This document shows positions 25,987 through 33,941 of a stretch of 64,000 nucleotides of DNA, one piece after another. The stretch comes from Halalkalicoccus jeotgali B3. GTDB taxonomy: Archaea > Halobacteriota > Halobacteria > Halobacteriales > Halalkalicoccaceae. Both the position numbers and the translations under genes were made by a program. Positions within the stretch are counted from its first letter, which is position 1. Every line of letters begins with the position of its first letter. Under the pieces are notes generated by a model. That model ran no database searches. It was not told the DNA's origin and was given only the letters and a program-made list of their open reading frames with translations. The stretch lies in NCBI RefSeq assembly GCF_000196895.1, contig NC_014297.1:744001-808000 (forward strand), in the 5' to 3' direction.

Positions 25987-26987
25987 TGAACCACCGTCCC
26001 GCGCATCGATTCGAGTTTTTCGGCGGCACCCCCTTCGTCGATCGCCTCGGTCGCGATCTCCACCCCCTCTTCGAGCGAGGCGGCCTCGCCGGCGACGTAG
26101 ATCGCCGCGCCCGCGTTCGCGAGGACGATCTCGCGTTTCGCGCCCTCGACCTCGCCGGTGACGATCCCTTCGAGGTCCGCGGCGTTCTCCTCTGGCGTGC
26201 CGCCGCTGACTGCTTCGACGGGGTGGGTTTCGAGGCCGAGGTCCGCCGGTTCGAGGGTGTACTCCTCGATTCCGTTTTCGCGGACTTCGGCGACGCGTGT
26301 CTCGTCGTGGATCGCGATCTCGTCCATGCCCGATCCGTGGACCACCAGCGCGCGCTCGACGTCCATGTGCGAGAGCGCACGGGCGAGGATCGGGACGAGT
26401 TCGGGGTCGTAGACGCCGACCACCTGCGCCTCCGCGCCCGCGGGGTTGGTCAGCGGCCCGAGCACGTTGAAGATCGTTCGGATTCCTAACTCTTTTCGCG
26501 GGCCGATGACGGCCTTCATCGCGGGGTGGAACACGGGCGCGAGCATGAACCCGATCCCCTGATCCTCGATCGCGTGCTCGACCGCCGGGGGTTCGGCGTC
26601 GATCTGGACGCCCAGTTCCTCTAAGACGTCCGCGCTCCCGGAGTTCGAGGAGACCGAGTAGTTGCCGTGTTTGGCGACGGGGACGCCCGCACCGCTGGCG
26701 ACGATCGCGCTCGTCGTCGAGACGTTGATCGTGTCGTAGTCGTCGCCGCCGGTCCCGCAGGTGTCGACCAACGGGGTGCGCTCGGGGGCGATGGTCCGGG
26801 CGGCCTCGCGCATCCCCTCGGCGAAGCCCGCGATCTCCTCCTCGGTTTCGCCCTTCGCCCGGAGCGCGGTCAGCAGCGCGCCGATCTGGGCCTCGGTGGC
26901 GTCCTCGAAAACCGCCGTCGCTGTCGCCCGTGCTTCGTCCTGCGTCAGGTCCTCGCCCTCCGTGACTCGCTCGATGGTGTCCTTCAT
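25983..26987 (-). CDS. trpD: Anthranilate phosphoribosyltransferase
   Basis: 334 residues. Diagnostic CGTGGDDYDTINVSTTSA (PRPP binding), KHGNYSVSSNSGSADVLEELG and a C-terminal GAAIYVAGEA. It transfers phosphoribosyl from PRPP to anthranilate. It is the first gene of trpDFEG and starts 10 bp downstream of a nested palindrome with TGTAC half-sites, a probable operator. trpA, trpB and trpC are not in this window. Confidence 0.95.
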   Translation of the reverse strand: MKDTIERVTEGEDLTQDEARATATAVFEDATEAQIGALLTALRAKGETEEEIAGFAEGMREAARTIAPERTPLVDTCGTGGDDYDTINVSTTSAIVASGAGVPVAKHGNYSVSSNSGSADVLEELGVQIDAEPPAVEHAIEDQGIGFMLAPVFHPAMKAVIGPRKELGIRTIFNVLGPLTNPAGAEAQVVGVYDPELVPILARALSHMDVERALVVHGSGMDEIAIHDETRVAEVRENGIEEYTLEPADLGLETHPVEAVSGGTPEENAADLEGIVTGEVEGAKREIVLANAGAAIYVAGEAASLEEGVEIATEAIDEGGAAEKLESMRGTVVQ

Positions 26988-26996
26988 GAGTGAACT

Positions 26997-27040
26997 CCGA
27001 TGTACGTATTCGGCTTGTAATGGACAAGTAAGTACATCGG
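26997..27040. promoter_or_regulatory. Nested palindrome before trpD (putative trp operator)
   Basis: Perfect 9-bp arms CCGATGTAC (26997-27005) and GTACATCGG (27032-27040) enclose a second dyad CTTGT-AATGG-ACAAG (27014-27028). The outer arms contain TGTAC, resembling the TGTACA box bound by TrpY in methanogens. It lies 10-53 bp upstream of the trpD ATG, over the expected core promoter. Confidence 0.6.
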
Positions 27041-27133
27041 CTTAAGCGTGTCGTCGTTTTCCCTTCTCTGCCCTCCCCGAGTCGAAAGCTTCAATTACTC
27101 CGGCGGGGTATCCGGAAGTGCACGAGGCAGCGA

Positions 27134-27208
27134 GGGTTGGTGGTCTAGTCAGGCTATGACACCTCCTTGACATGGAGGAGGCCGGCGGTTCAAATCCGCC
27201 CCAACCCA
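27134..27208 (+). tRNA. tRNA-Val (GAC)
   Basis: 75 nt. Acceptor stem GGGTTGG (27134-27140) pairs with CCAACCC (27201-27207), discriminator A. Anticodon stem CCTCC/GGAGG encloses TTGACAT, anticodon GAC. T-stem GGCGG/CCGCC with loop TTCAAAT. No intron and no encoded CCA. Confidence 0.95.
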
Positions 27209-27318
27209 TTTCTCGACGACGCAAACCGACGAGCGCAGCGAGTCGGTCGCGTCGGCGGAAATGGTTACGAAGTATTTAAACCAGGGAGTGTAGCGAACGA
27301 AGTGAGCGGAACGACCGA

Positions 27319-27339
27319 GGTTCAAATCCGCCCCAACCC
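27319..27339 (+). repeat. Duplicated 3' end of tRNA-Val (att-like direct repeat)
   Basis: The 21 bases from the T-arm through the acceptor 3' strand of tRNA-Val (27187-27207) recur exactly here, 132 bp downstream. The similarity continues imperfectly for about 30 more bases (GACGAC and GACGAGC blocks). A repeated tRNA 3' end is the usual footprint of integrase-mediated insertion. No integrase gene is present between or near the copies. Confidence 0.7.
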
Positions 27340-27401
27340 GCTTCTTGACGACACAACCTGACGAGCAGTAGAATCCAACGCCTTCACACTAGAGTGGAGA
27401 T

Positions 27402-28037
27402 TCACGAATCGTTATAGCCTCCTGATTCTACAACTACTGTTTCAAAACCTGGATCGGAATACTCACTATATTCTTCCCAAGGAACCCATTTCTTGTATTT
27501 TTCCTTCCATTCCATTGCGCGATACCAGTGACCACCCAATTGTGGAGTAGATTGGTTGAGTCGGTGCCGTTGGTCTTCTAAACTTTCGTACGTTTCCCGA
27601 AGCTCGCTTATCTCTTTGTTTGTATCCACAAGATCAATTTCGATGAAATTTCGTACTTGGTCATGTAATTGATGAAGTTCTTGCCCAGCGTTATAATAAT
27701 CTCGTGATCTTAGCTTTGGTCCATAGAACGTACTTAGCAAGGATCCTATGAGTATTATTATCGCAAGATCAGTGGGTGTGAGAATAGAAAATGGATAAAA
27801 TAAAACAAACTCTGTCGCCTCATCTCTTGTTAATACATACAGTAGAATAGAACCAATTATCACTATGAATAAATCTAGTATCCATCCGAATCGACCGACC
27901 CACTCTGCTGCGACATAATTTCGCAGATATGTATATTTCAATGCACCCTTCGTAGAGAGTGATCGGTTATACAGCTGTTTTCGCATTCTAAATTCTCTAC
28001 TCCCTCCGAAAATACTGTGTAAGTCCTTCTCATCCAT
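27402..28037 (-). CDS. Two-TM protein with cytosolic helical tail (SLATT-like?), AT-rich
   Basis: 211 residues from MDEKDLHSIFGGSREF. It has a basic N-terminal helix, two TM helices (about residues 52-68 and 82-100), then a long charged helical region with a heptad-like stretch (VDTNKEISELRETYESLEDQ, about 135-154). This resembles the SLATT two-TM effector proteins linked to nucleotide-activated defence, but I cannot confirm the family. Base composition is far more AT-rich than flanking genes. It sits next to tRNA-Val with a duplicated 3' end, so it was probably acquired horizontally. No partner sensor gene is adjacent. Confidence 0.6.
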   Translation of the reverse strand: MDEKDLHSIFGGSREFRMRKQLYNRSLSTKGALKYTYLRNYVAAEWVGRFGWILDLFIVIIGSILLYVLTRDEATEFVLFYPFSILTPTDLAIIILIGSLLSTFYGPKLRSRDYYNAGQELHQLHDQVRNFIEIDLVDTNKEISELRETYESLEDQRHRLNQSTPQLGGHWYRAMEWKEKYKKWVPWEEYSEYSDPGFETVVVESGGYNDS

Positions 28038-28141
28038 ATCCGATGTTTCCCTTTTAGTCTTTTAAATCCTCGACAATCCATATGAATGTCTAATCGAGAC
28101 TTCCACCGGTTTCTTTACTCCCTCGCCCCCTTCCACCGAGT

Positions 28142-29464
28142 ATGCCAACCGATCTCGTAGTACCCGAGGAAACGATACAGGAAGCCTGCGGGGACGTCGA
28201 GTTCCCGCGCATGGGCGTTATCGAACAGGTCTGGGAAACCGATCCCATTCCCACCGAGGAGATCGAGGACCGGGCGGCAAAAGCAGTCAAAGGGCTCCCC
28301 TTCGAGGACGTCCCCGACGGCGGCGAGGTGGCGATCGGCGCGGGCAGCCGCGGCATCGCGAACCTGCCCGCAATCGTCCGCGGGGTGGTCCGGGGCGTCG
28401 AGGAGTCGGGCTACGAGCCGTTCGTCTTCCCGGCGATGGGCTCCCATGGGGGTGCCACGGCGGAGGGCCAGGTCGATAAGCTCTCGACGCTCGGGGTCAC
28501 CGAGGAGTCGGCGGGCTGTCCGATCCGCGCGACGATGGAGGTCGTGGAGGTCGGGCGCACCCCCGAGCGCGACGTGCCCGTGTATGCCGACGCCAACGCG
28601 GTCGAGGCCGAAGCGATCATCCCAGTCAACCGGATCAAACCCCACACGGACTTTCAGGGCCCCGTCGAGAGCGGGCTCTCGAAGATGCTCGTCATCGGGA
28701 TGGGCAAACAGCGCGGCGCGAAAATGGCTCACGACTGGGCGGTCGACTGGAGCCTGCGCAACATGCTCCCCGAGATCACCGAGATCCTCCTCGAAAAGCT
28801 CCCGGTCGCCGGCGGCGTCGCGATCCTCGAGGACGAACACGACGACACCGACCGGATCGAGGCGATCCCCCCGTCAGGGTTCTTGAAACGCGAGGCCGAA
28901 CTCCTCGAAGTCGCGTGGGAACGAATGCCCAAACTCCCGTTCGAGGAGCTGGACGTGCTCGTCGTCGACCGGATCGGCAAGGACGTCAGCGGCCAGGGGA
29001 TGGACACCAACGTCACCGGCCGCCGTCACTTCACCATCAACGAACCCGAGCCCGAATCCCCCGACGTGAAGCGGATCTACGTCCGGGGCTTTACGGGGAA
29101 AACGAAGGGCAACGCGATGGGCATGGGGGCAGCGGATTTCGTTCATGAGAACGTTTTCGAGGGGCTCGAACCGTCGAAGACGCTGATCAACGCGATCACC
29201 GCGAGCACCGTTCGCGGGGTACGCCTCCCGCCGGTCGTCGAAACCGATCGGGCGGGGCTGACGGCCGCACTCGGCACGATCGGTCCCGTTTCCGGCTCCG
29301 AGGCGCGCGTCCTCCGGGTGACCGACACGATGCGCTTACAGCGGTGTTACGCCTCCGAGGCGCTTATCGAGGCCGCTCGCGAGCGCGCGGACCTGCGCGT
29401 GGTCGGCGAGCCCGGGGGAGTCGAGTTCGATGCCAACGGCGAGTTCCTCGGGGCCCCTGAGTAG
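28142..29464 (+). CDS. LarA-like (DUF2088) protein, possible nickel-pincer-cofactor isomerase
   Basis: 440 residues. The N-terminal two-thirds match the LarA/DUF2088 fold: SRGIANLPAIVRGVV, the glycine-rich MGSHGGATAEGQ with conserved His (about residue 101), and NRIKPHTDFQG followed by SGLSKMLVIGMGKQRGA. Classical LarA is a lactate racemase using a nickel-pincer nucleotide; many homologues act on other 2-hydroxy acids. Substrate cannot be predicted here, and no larB, larC or larE homologue is in the window. A single gene downstream of the tRNA-Val islet. Confidence 0.8.
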   Translation: MPTDLVVPEETIQEACGDVEFPRMGVIEQVWETDPIPTEEIEDRAAKAVKGLPFEDVPDGGEVAIGAGSRGIANLPAIVRGVVRGVEESGYEPFVFPAMGSHGGATAEGQVDKLSTLGVTEESAGCPIRATMEVVEVGRTPERDVPVYADANAVEAEAIIPVNRIKPHTDFQGPVESGLSKMLVIGMGKQRGAKMAHDWAVDWSLRNMLPEITEILLEKLPVAGGVAILEDEHDDTDRIEAIPPSGFLKREAELLEVAWERMPKLPFEELDVLVVDRIGKDVSGQGMDTNVTGRRHFTINEPEPESPDVKRIYVRGFTGKTKGNAMGMGAADFVHENVFEGLEPSKTLINAITASTVRGVRLPPVVETDRAGLTAALGTIGPVSGSEARVLRVTDTMRLQRCYASEALIEAARERADLRVVGEPGGVEFDANGEFLGAPE

Positions 29465-29507
29465 CGACGGGCGATACGGCTTACTGTCCGTAGCCCTACG
29501 CGGACGT

Positions 29508-29804
29508 ATGCCACCCGACCTCGGACTGCTCGCTCGGCTCGCGGTCGCGGTCTTCGTGATCGTCATGCCGACGCTCATGTTTCTGGGACTCGTACGCCTG
29601 TTGAACCGGATGCGCGATGAGGACCTGATCTACCGGTTGATGACCGACGAAGAACTGCGAAGCGTCGAGCGCTCGCACTCGCTTGCGGGTTTCGTCGAGG
29701 AGGTCACCGGGACGACCCCCGGCGCGATCCGCTGTCCCGACTGCGGGGGGCTCAACGCCGCGGGGATGGACAGCTGTGTCGAGTGTGGTGCGCGAATCGG
29801 CTGA
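29508..29804 (+). CDS. Small membrane-anchored zinc-ribbon protein
   Basis: 98 residues from ATG at 29508 (MPPDLGLLARLAVAVF). One N-terminal TM helix (about residues 8-29), a charged middle, and a C-terminal zinc ribbon CPDCGGLN...CVECGARIG with two CxxC pairs. It starts 43 bp after the LarA-like gene. Function unknown; such proteins are common in haloarchaea. Confidence 0.72.
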   Translation: MPPDLGLLARLAVAVFVIVMPTLMFLGLVRLLNRMRDEDLIYRLMTDEELRSVERSHSLAGFVEEVTGTTPGAIRCPDCGGLNAAGMDSCVECGARIG

Positions 29805-29822
29805 TCGGCGAGCGCAAACCGG

Positions 29823-30146
29823 TCACTCCGCGTCGGCTTGGGCCTCGGAGACGTCGTGAAGCGTCTCGTGAAACCCGAGGACGAGCGAGGGAACCACGAC
29901 GATGAAACAGTGTTCCTCGAGGGGAATCCCCGCGACCTCGATCCCGGTTCGCTCGACGATATCGAAGACGCCGACTTCGAGGGTGTACCAGTCCCAGACG
30001 TACGCGACGGGATAGAGCACGAGGACCGTCTTCGCGGCGCGTCTCAGGGCACCGGCTCGCTGAAGCAACGCGCCGGCGATCGCCCCCCAGAAGACGATGG
30101 TAGCGAGGTACGTATAGCGCCCGAGGACCGTAATATCGACTCGCAT
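29823..30146 (-). CDS. Single lycopene-cyclase-type membrane domain protein
   Basis: 107 residues from ATG at 30146 (MRVDITVLGRYTYLAT). Three predicted TM helices and the family features YTYL, YPVAYVWDWY and PLEEHCFIVVVPSL (the PxEE motif) of the CrtYc/CrtYd-CarR lycopene beta-cyclase fold. Full haloarchaeal CrtY carries two such repeats in one chain of more than 200 residues, while this has one. It could be a homodimeric or partner-dependent cyclase, or a paralogue with another role. No other carotenoid gene is nearby. Confidence 0.72.
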   Translation of the reverse strand: MRVDITVLGRYTYLATIVFWGAIAGALLQRAGALRRAAKTVLVLYPVAYVWDWYTLEVGVFDIVERTGIEVAGIPLEEHCFIVVVPSLVLGFHETLHDVSEAQADAE

Positions 30147-30236
30147 ACCGGACTCGACGGATGGCACGTGCTAAACAGTATCGCCGTGGGAATGACTAAC
30201 GTTGATTACGGTGGACAGCCAAACGTAACCGATACG

Positions 30237-31379
30237 ATGGATATTGCCGATATAGCCACGACCGACTACACCGAAGCCGACGTCGGCGAGCGCTTCGGGA
30301 AGATCCGGGCCGCCTTCGAGGAGACCAACCCCAAAGCGATCGTGATCACCGACGACGGCGAGTACGCCGGTATCGTCACCGAGCGCCAGATCCTCCAATC
30401 GCACGTCGAGGACAACACCAAGGCCTCGGCGTTCATGCGCTCGGCGCCGGGGATCGACCGCGAGGAGGACATCCGCGAGGTCGCGCGCAAACTCGTCGAG
30501 GGCGGGACGATGGTCGCGCCCGTCTTCGACGGGGAGGGACTCTGGGGGATCGTCACCGCCGACGCCATTCTCGAGAGCGTCCTCGAGAACCTCGACGCCA
30601 TCACCGTCGAGCAGATCTACACCGACGAGGTCGTCTCGGTCAACCGCGATACGACCGTCGGTCGGGCGATCAATCTCTTGCGCGAGCACGGCATCTCCCG
30701 TCTGCCCGTGCTGGCCGACGACGGCCAACTCGAAGGCGTCGTCACCACGCACGACCTGCGGGACGTGATCATCCGCGACATGGACAAAGCCACCGTCGGC
30801 GACCGGGCGGGCGACCTCGAACGGATCCTCGACATTCCGGTCTACGACGTGATGAACAGCCCCGTCGAAACCGCCGACCGCGAGGAGACGGCCAAAGCCG
30901 CCGTCGAACGAATGCTCGACAGCGATTACAACGGGCTGATGGTCACTGCCGACGAGAACGACCGACACGTCTCGGGCGTCGTCACCAAGACCGACGTGTT
31001 GCGGGCGCTGACCTTCACCGAGGACGAGCATATGGACGTCCAGATCACGAACATCGACCTGCTCGATACGCTCGCGCGCGAGGACGTCCGCACCGACATC
31101 GCCGGCGTCACCGACAAGTACCGCCGGATGCAGGTCCAACACGCCCACGTTCGCTTCCAGGAACACAAGGAGAAACTCCGGGGCACGCCGCTGATCCACT
31201 GCCAGATCCGTCTGCGCACCAACCGGGGCCAGGTCGCCGGTTCGGGCGAAGGCTACGGCGCGAACTCCGCGTTCCACGTCGCGCTCGATAAACTGGAGCG
31301 AAACGTCCTCGAAATGAAGGGGATGCAATCGGACGAGGAGTACGAAGGGCAGTTGCTCAGGAAACTCAACGAGATCTGA
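30237..31379 (+). CDS. Four-CBS-domain protein with C-terminal HPF/RaiA-like region
   Basis: 380 residues from MDIADIATTDYTEADV at 30237; an in-frame ATG at 30192 is the alternative. Four CBS repeats (about residues 1-60, 65-125, 130-190, 205-265) are each seen by a GIVT, GVVT or VTKTD signature, indicating adenosine-nucleotide sensing. The last 100 residues (HVRFQEHKEKLRGTPLIHCQ, then RGQVAGSGEGYGANSAFHVA) look like an HPF/RaiA-type beta-alpha ribosome-binding domain. CBS proteins acting as ribosome hibernation factors have been described in archaea, so energy-linked translational silencing is a reasonable hypothesis but unproven. Confidence 0.78.
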   Translation: MDIADIATTDYTEADVGERFGKIRAAFEETNPKAIVITDDGEYAGIVTERQILQSHVEDNTKASAFMRSAPGIDREEDIREVARKLVEGGTMVAPVFDGEGLWGIVTADAILESVLENLDAITVEQIYTDEVVSVNRDTTVGRAINLLREHGISRLPVLADDGQLEGVVTTHDLRDVIIRDMDKATVGDRAGDLERILDIPVYDVMNSPVETADREETAKAAVERMLDSDYNGLMVTADENDRHVSGVVTKTDVLRALTFTEDEHMDVQITNIDLLDTLAREDVRTDIAGVTDKYRRMQVQHAHVRFQEHKEKLRGTPLIHCQIRLRTNRGQVAGSGEGYGANSAFHVALDKLERNVLEMKGMQSDEEYEGQLLRKLNEI

Positions 31380-31383
31380 TCAC

Positions 31384-31433
31384 CCAGCTTTTACCAGCGA
31401 GTGAGCGAATCGAACGAGCGCTGTAAAAGCTGG
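31384..31433. terminator. Strong hairpin between convergent genes
   Basis: CCAGCTTTTA (31384-31393) pairs with TAAAAGCTGG (31424-31433); after one bulged base, CAGCG (31395-31399) pairs with CGCTG (31419-31423), giving 15 bp around a 19-base loop. It starts 4 bases past the CBS stop and about 70 bp from the azlD stop, so it may mark transcript ends from both sides. Confidence 0.45.
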
Positions 31434-31502
31434 ATCAAAAGCGCGGCGTCTCCCTTTGGTCCGGCTGCGCTACCGCTCGCTTCGCTCGTAGAGTGCACTC
31501 CC

Positions 31503-31814
31503 TCAGACGGCCCTGAACGCCACGACCCCGACCACGCCCGCGATCAGCGCGAGCAGGATGCTCTCGGTGCGCCACACCACCAGCAGGGTGAGCCCCGCCG
31601 CGGCCCACTCGGCGGGGCCACCCGAGGCCAGTTCCGGCCCGAGTATCGCGATCACGATCGCGCCCGGCAGGACCGAGATCCCGGCTTCGAGCCGGTCGCT
31701 CACTTCGACGCGACTCAACAGCCACAGCCCGCCGGCCTTCGTCACGAACGTCACGGCGGCCATCGCGAGGATCACGCCCACTACCCGTGGATCGAGCGAG
31801 AGGGGTTCACTCAT
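31503..31814 (-). CDS. azlD: AzlD-type small subunit of branched-chain amino acid exporter
   Basis: 103 residues, three to four TM helices, with the AzlD-type VTFVTKAGGLWLLSR and ISVLPGAIVIAIL segments. It works with AzlC to export branched-chain amino acids or analogues. It overlaps azlC by 8 bp. Confidence 0.88.
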   Translation of the reverse strand: MSEPLSLDPRVVGVILAMAAVTFVTKAGGLWLLSRVEVSDRLEAGISVLPGAIVIAILGPELASGGPAEWAAAGLTLLVVWRTESILLALIAGVVGVVAFRAV

Positions 31815-32565
31815 CGTAGCGGATCACCTCGACGACCCCGGCGAGCGCGCCCCCGACGAGGATGTACCACTGGCCGGGGAGGAATCTGGCGGCAAGCAGC
31901 GCGCTCGCGAGCGCGACGACCCACGGGACGAGCGACGACCGGCCCTCCCAGAGTTCGGCGGCGAGCGCGACGAAGACGGCCGCGAGGACGAAGTCGATCC
32001 CGTACCTGGCGGGATCGCCGATTTTCCCGCCCGCGAGAACTCCAAGCACCGTCGAGCCGACCCAGAACGTCCAGACTGCGAGGCCGCTTCCCAGCAGGAA
32101 CGCGCCCCGGCCGCTGCCCGAGCCCAGATCGCGCATCGTCAGCGCCCAGTTCTCGTCGGCCATCAGAAAGAGGCTTCCGTAGGCCTGCCTCGCCGAGAGT
32201 CGACTGAACCACGGCTGGAGGGCCGCCCCCATCAGCGAGTACCGGAGGTTGATCGCGACCACCGCGAGCAGGACCGTCGTGACCGGGATCGGGTCGGCCC
32301 AGAGTTCGACGGCGACGATCTGTGAGGCCCCCGCGACGACGGTGGCGCTCATCAGCCCCGCCTCGGCGGCGCTCAGACCCGCACGAGCGGCCAGCACGCC
32401 GAACGCGACTCCATAGCCCCCGACCCCCAGCGCGATCGGGAGCGCCGTGAGAAATCCCGCCCGCACCCCGCGTCGGCGAAACGTGACCGGTTGCGATTCG
32501 GCCCCGTCGCTGTCGGCCCCCTCGTCCGGGCGATCGCTCTCGGCGTCGGGTCGTGGATTCGACAT
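31807..32565 (-). CDS. azlC: AzlC-type large subunit of branched-chain amino acid exporter
   Basis: 252 residues from ATG at 32565 (MSNPRPDAESDRPDEG); the upstream open frame is not needed. An acidic N-terminal leader of about 45 residues precedes five or more TM helices with family blocks ALPIALGVGGYGVAFGVLA, GASQIVAVELW and MADENWAL. It is a membrane exporter paired with AzlD through an 8-bp overlap. It is immediately downstream of the kinase gene at 32610 in the same direction and could be read from the aIF2-gamma operon. Confidence 0.9.
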   Translation of the reverse strand: MSNPRPDAESDRPDEGADSDGAESQPVTFRRRGVRAGFLTALPIALGVGGYGVAFGVLAARAGLSAAEAGLMSATVVAGASQIVAVELWADPIPVTTVLLAVVAINLRYSLMGAALQPWFSRLSARQAYGSLFLMADENWALTMRDLGSGSGRGAFLLGSGLAVWTFWVGSTVLGVLAGGKIGDPARYGIDFVLAAVFVALAAELWEGRSSLVPWVVALASALLAARFLPGQWYILVGGALAGVVEVIRYDE

Positions 32566-32609
32566 TCTCCGGGTCCTCTCGTCGACCGTGGTCGCAACCG
32601 GGCCACCGG

Positions 32610-33158
32610 TCACCCCTCCAGCAGTTCCCAGAGACGCTCGTGATCGCCGTCCATGCGCCCTACGAGGTCGCGTGCCCGGTTTCTGGTCTCGCCGTCGATG
32701 CGGACGTGGACCATCCCCTCGCCGGGTTGGCCGTAGACGACGCTCGCGCCGTCGGGTGCCAGCGCGATCGCGGGCACGGTCACGAGGTCCTCCTCGCCTG
32801 CAACGTCGATAGCGACCGGCTCATCGCTCTCGATCGCCTCCCGAAGCGCCCGGCAGATCGATTCCGAGAGTGCGCCGGCGGGGTTCGTCGCCGCGATTCG
32901 ACGGGCGTCGCTTCCTTCGAGCGCGGCGGCGACCTCGGGATCGACCGTCTCGCGCTCGGTCAGCCCGTCGACCACGGCGACGTCGGGAGTCCGGCCGATC
33001 CGCTCGAAGTGAGAGGAGACGACGTCACCGACGGCGATCAGGGGGCCCGAAACGCCTTCCAGAAGGACAGCGGCGTCGGTCTCGATCGGTCCCATCGGCT
33101 CTTTGAACGCGCCTCGAAGGGAGTCGGGGAGTCGGAGGAGGACCTCTGGGTCCGCCAT
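32610..33158 (-). CDS. GTP-dependent dephospho-CoA kinase (DUF359 family)
   Basis: 182 residues from ATG at 33158, overlapping the spt4 stop as ATGA. Features are LIAVGDVVSSHF, DVAVVDGLTER and TNPAGALSESICRALREAI, typical of the archaeal enzyme that makes CoA from dephospho-CoA with GTP. It is the last member of the conserved aIF2-gamma, PIN, rpoE', spt4 string. Confidence 0.88.
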   Translation of the reverse strand: MADPEVLLRLPDSLRGAFKEPMGPIETDAAVLLEGVSGPLIAVGDVVSSHFERIGRTPDVAVVDGLTERETVDPEVAAALEGSDARRIAATNPAGALSESICRALREAIESDEPVAIDVAGEEDLVTVPAIALAPDGASVVYGQPGEGMVHVRIDGETRNRARDLVGRMDGDHERLWELLEG

Positions 33159-33355
33159 CAACGGACTTTCAGTGCGTACTCGCCGGCTTCGGTGACTTGC
33201 ATCTCGCGGGCGATCTCGCTGTCCTCGGGGTGGGCGATCACGACGTAGCCCGCCCAGTCCTCGGTAAAGGAGGTCGATCCACACGACGGGCAGGCGTTGG
33301 TGTCGGGATCGACGACGCGATGGCAGTCCCGACAGACCTTTCGGTTGCGGGCCAT
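33158..33355 (-). CDS. spt4: Transcription elongation factor Spt4 (RNA polymerase subunit E'')
   Basis: 65 residues. Zinc ribbon CRDCHRVVDPDTNACPSCGS with two CxxC pairs, then a compact beta domain. It pairs with Spt5 to raise RNA polymerase processivity. It starts directly after the rpoE' stop. Confidence 0.95.
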   Translation of the reverse strand: MARNRKVCRDCHRVVDPDTNACPSCGSTSFTEDWAGYVVIAHPEDSEIAREMQVTEAGEYALKVR

Positions 33356-33940
33356 CTAGTCGTCACCCGCGGCCTGTTGGCGTGCCTCGTGGTCCTCGGT
33401 AAGCCAGCCGTGCTTGCCGAGGCCGGGCTGTTTCGCGGTCAGACCGATCTTCGAGTCCCGTGGGTTGCGTTCGTCGATGCTCTTGGTGACGATCCGCGCG
33501 CGGACGGCGTCGTCCACACCGAGGGTACGGTTGGATTCGGTCGAGGCCAGTTGTTGGTTCTCGGCGTCGTAGGAGAGGTATTCGTCGGAGATCTGCGAGA
33601 CGTGCAACAGGCCATCGACGGGGCCGATACCGACGAACGCACCGAACTCCACGACCTCCACTACCGTTCCGTCGACGACCTCCTGCATTCGGGGGTCGAA
33701 CGTGACGGCGTCGAATTCGGCCTCATAGAAGACCGACCCCTCGTGGCGCTCGCGCTCGGGGAGGACGACGCCCTCGCCGACGTCGCGGACTTCGGTGACG
33801 GTGACGACGCTCCCGACCTCCGAGTCCATGCGTCCCTCGAGTTTGTCCTGGAGGAGTCGCTGTATCTGATCGGTCGTGACGCTGCCGAGTTCCCGCGCGG
33901 GGACCTCGACCGTGTCCGTGAGTGTAACCCGTTTATACAT
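33356..33940 (-). CDS. rpoE1: DNA-directed RNA polymerase subunit E' (Rpb7-like)
   Basis: 194 residues. The N-terminal RNP-like domain begins MYKRVTLTDTVEVPA; the S1/OB domain VDGTVVEVVEFGAFVGIGP (about residue 90) follows. It is the RNA polymerase stalk subunit that contacts nascent RNA with subunit F. One base separates it from the PIN gene. Confidence 0.95.
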   Translation of the reverse strand: MYKRVTLTDTVEVPARELGSVTTDQIQRLLQDKLEGRMDSEVGSVVTVTEVRDVGEGVVLPERERHEGSVFYEAEFDAVTFDPRMQEVVDGTVVEVVEFGAFVGIGPVDGLLHVSQISDEYLSYDAENQQLASTESNRTLGVDDAVRARIVTKSIDERNPRDSKIGLTAKQPGLGKHGWLTEDHEARQQAAGDD

Positions 33941-33941
33941 G

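Noticed and set aside
27319-27339. Second tRNA gene
   Set aside because: Only the 3' T-arm and acceptor half of tRNA-Val are present; there is no D-arm, anticodon arm or 5' acceptor strand upstream.
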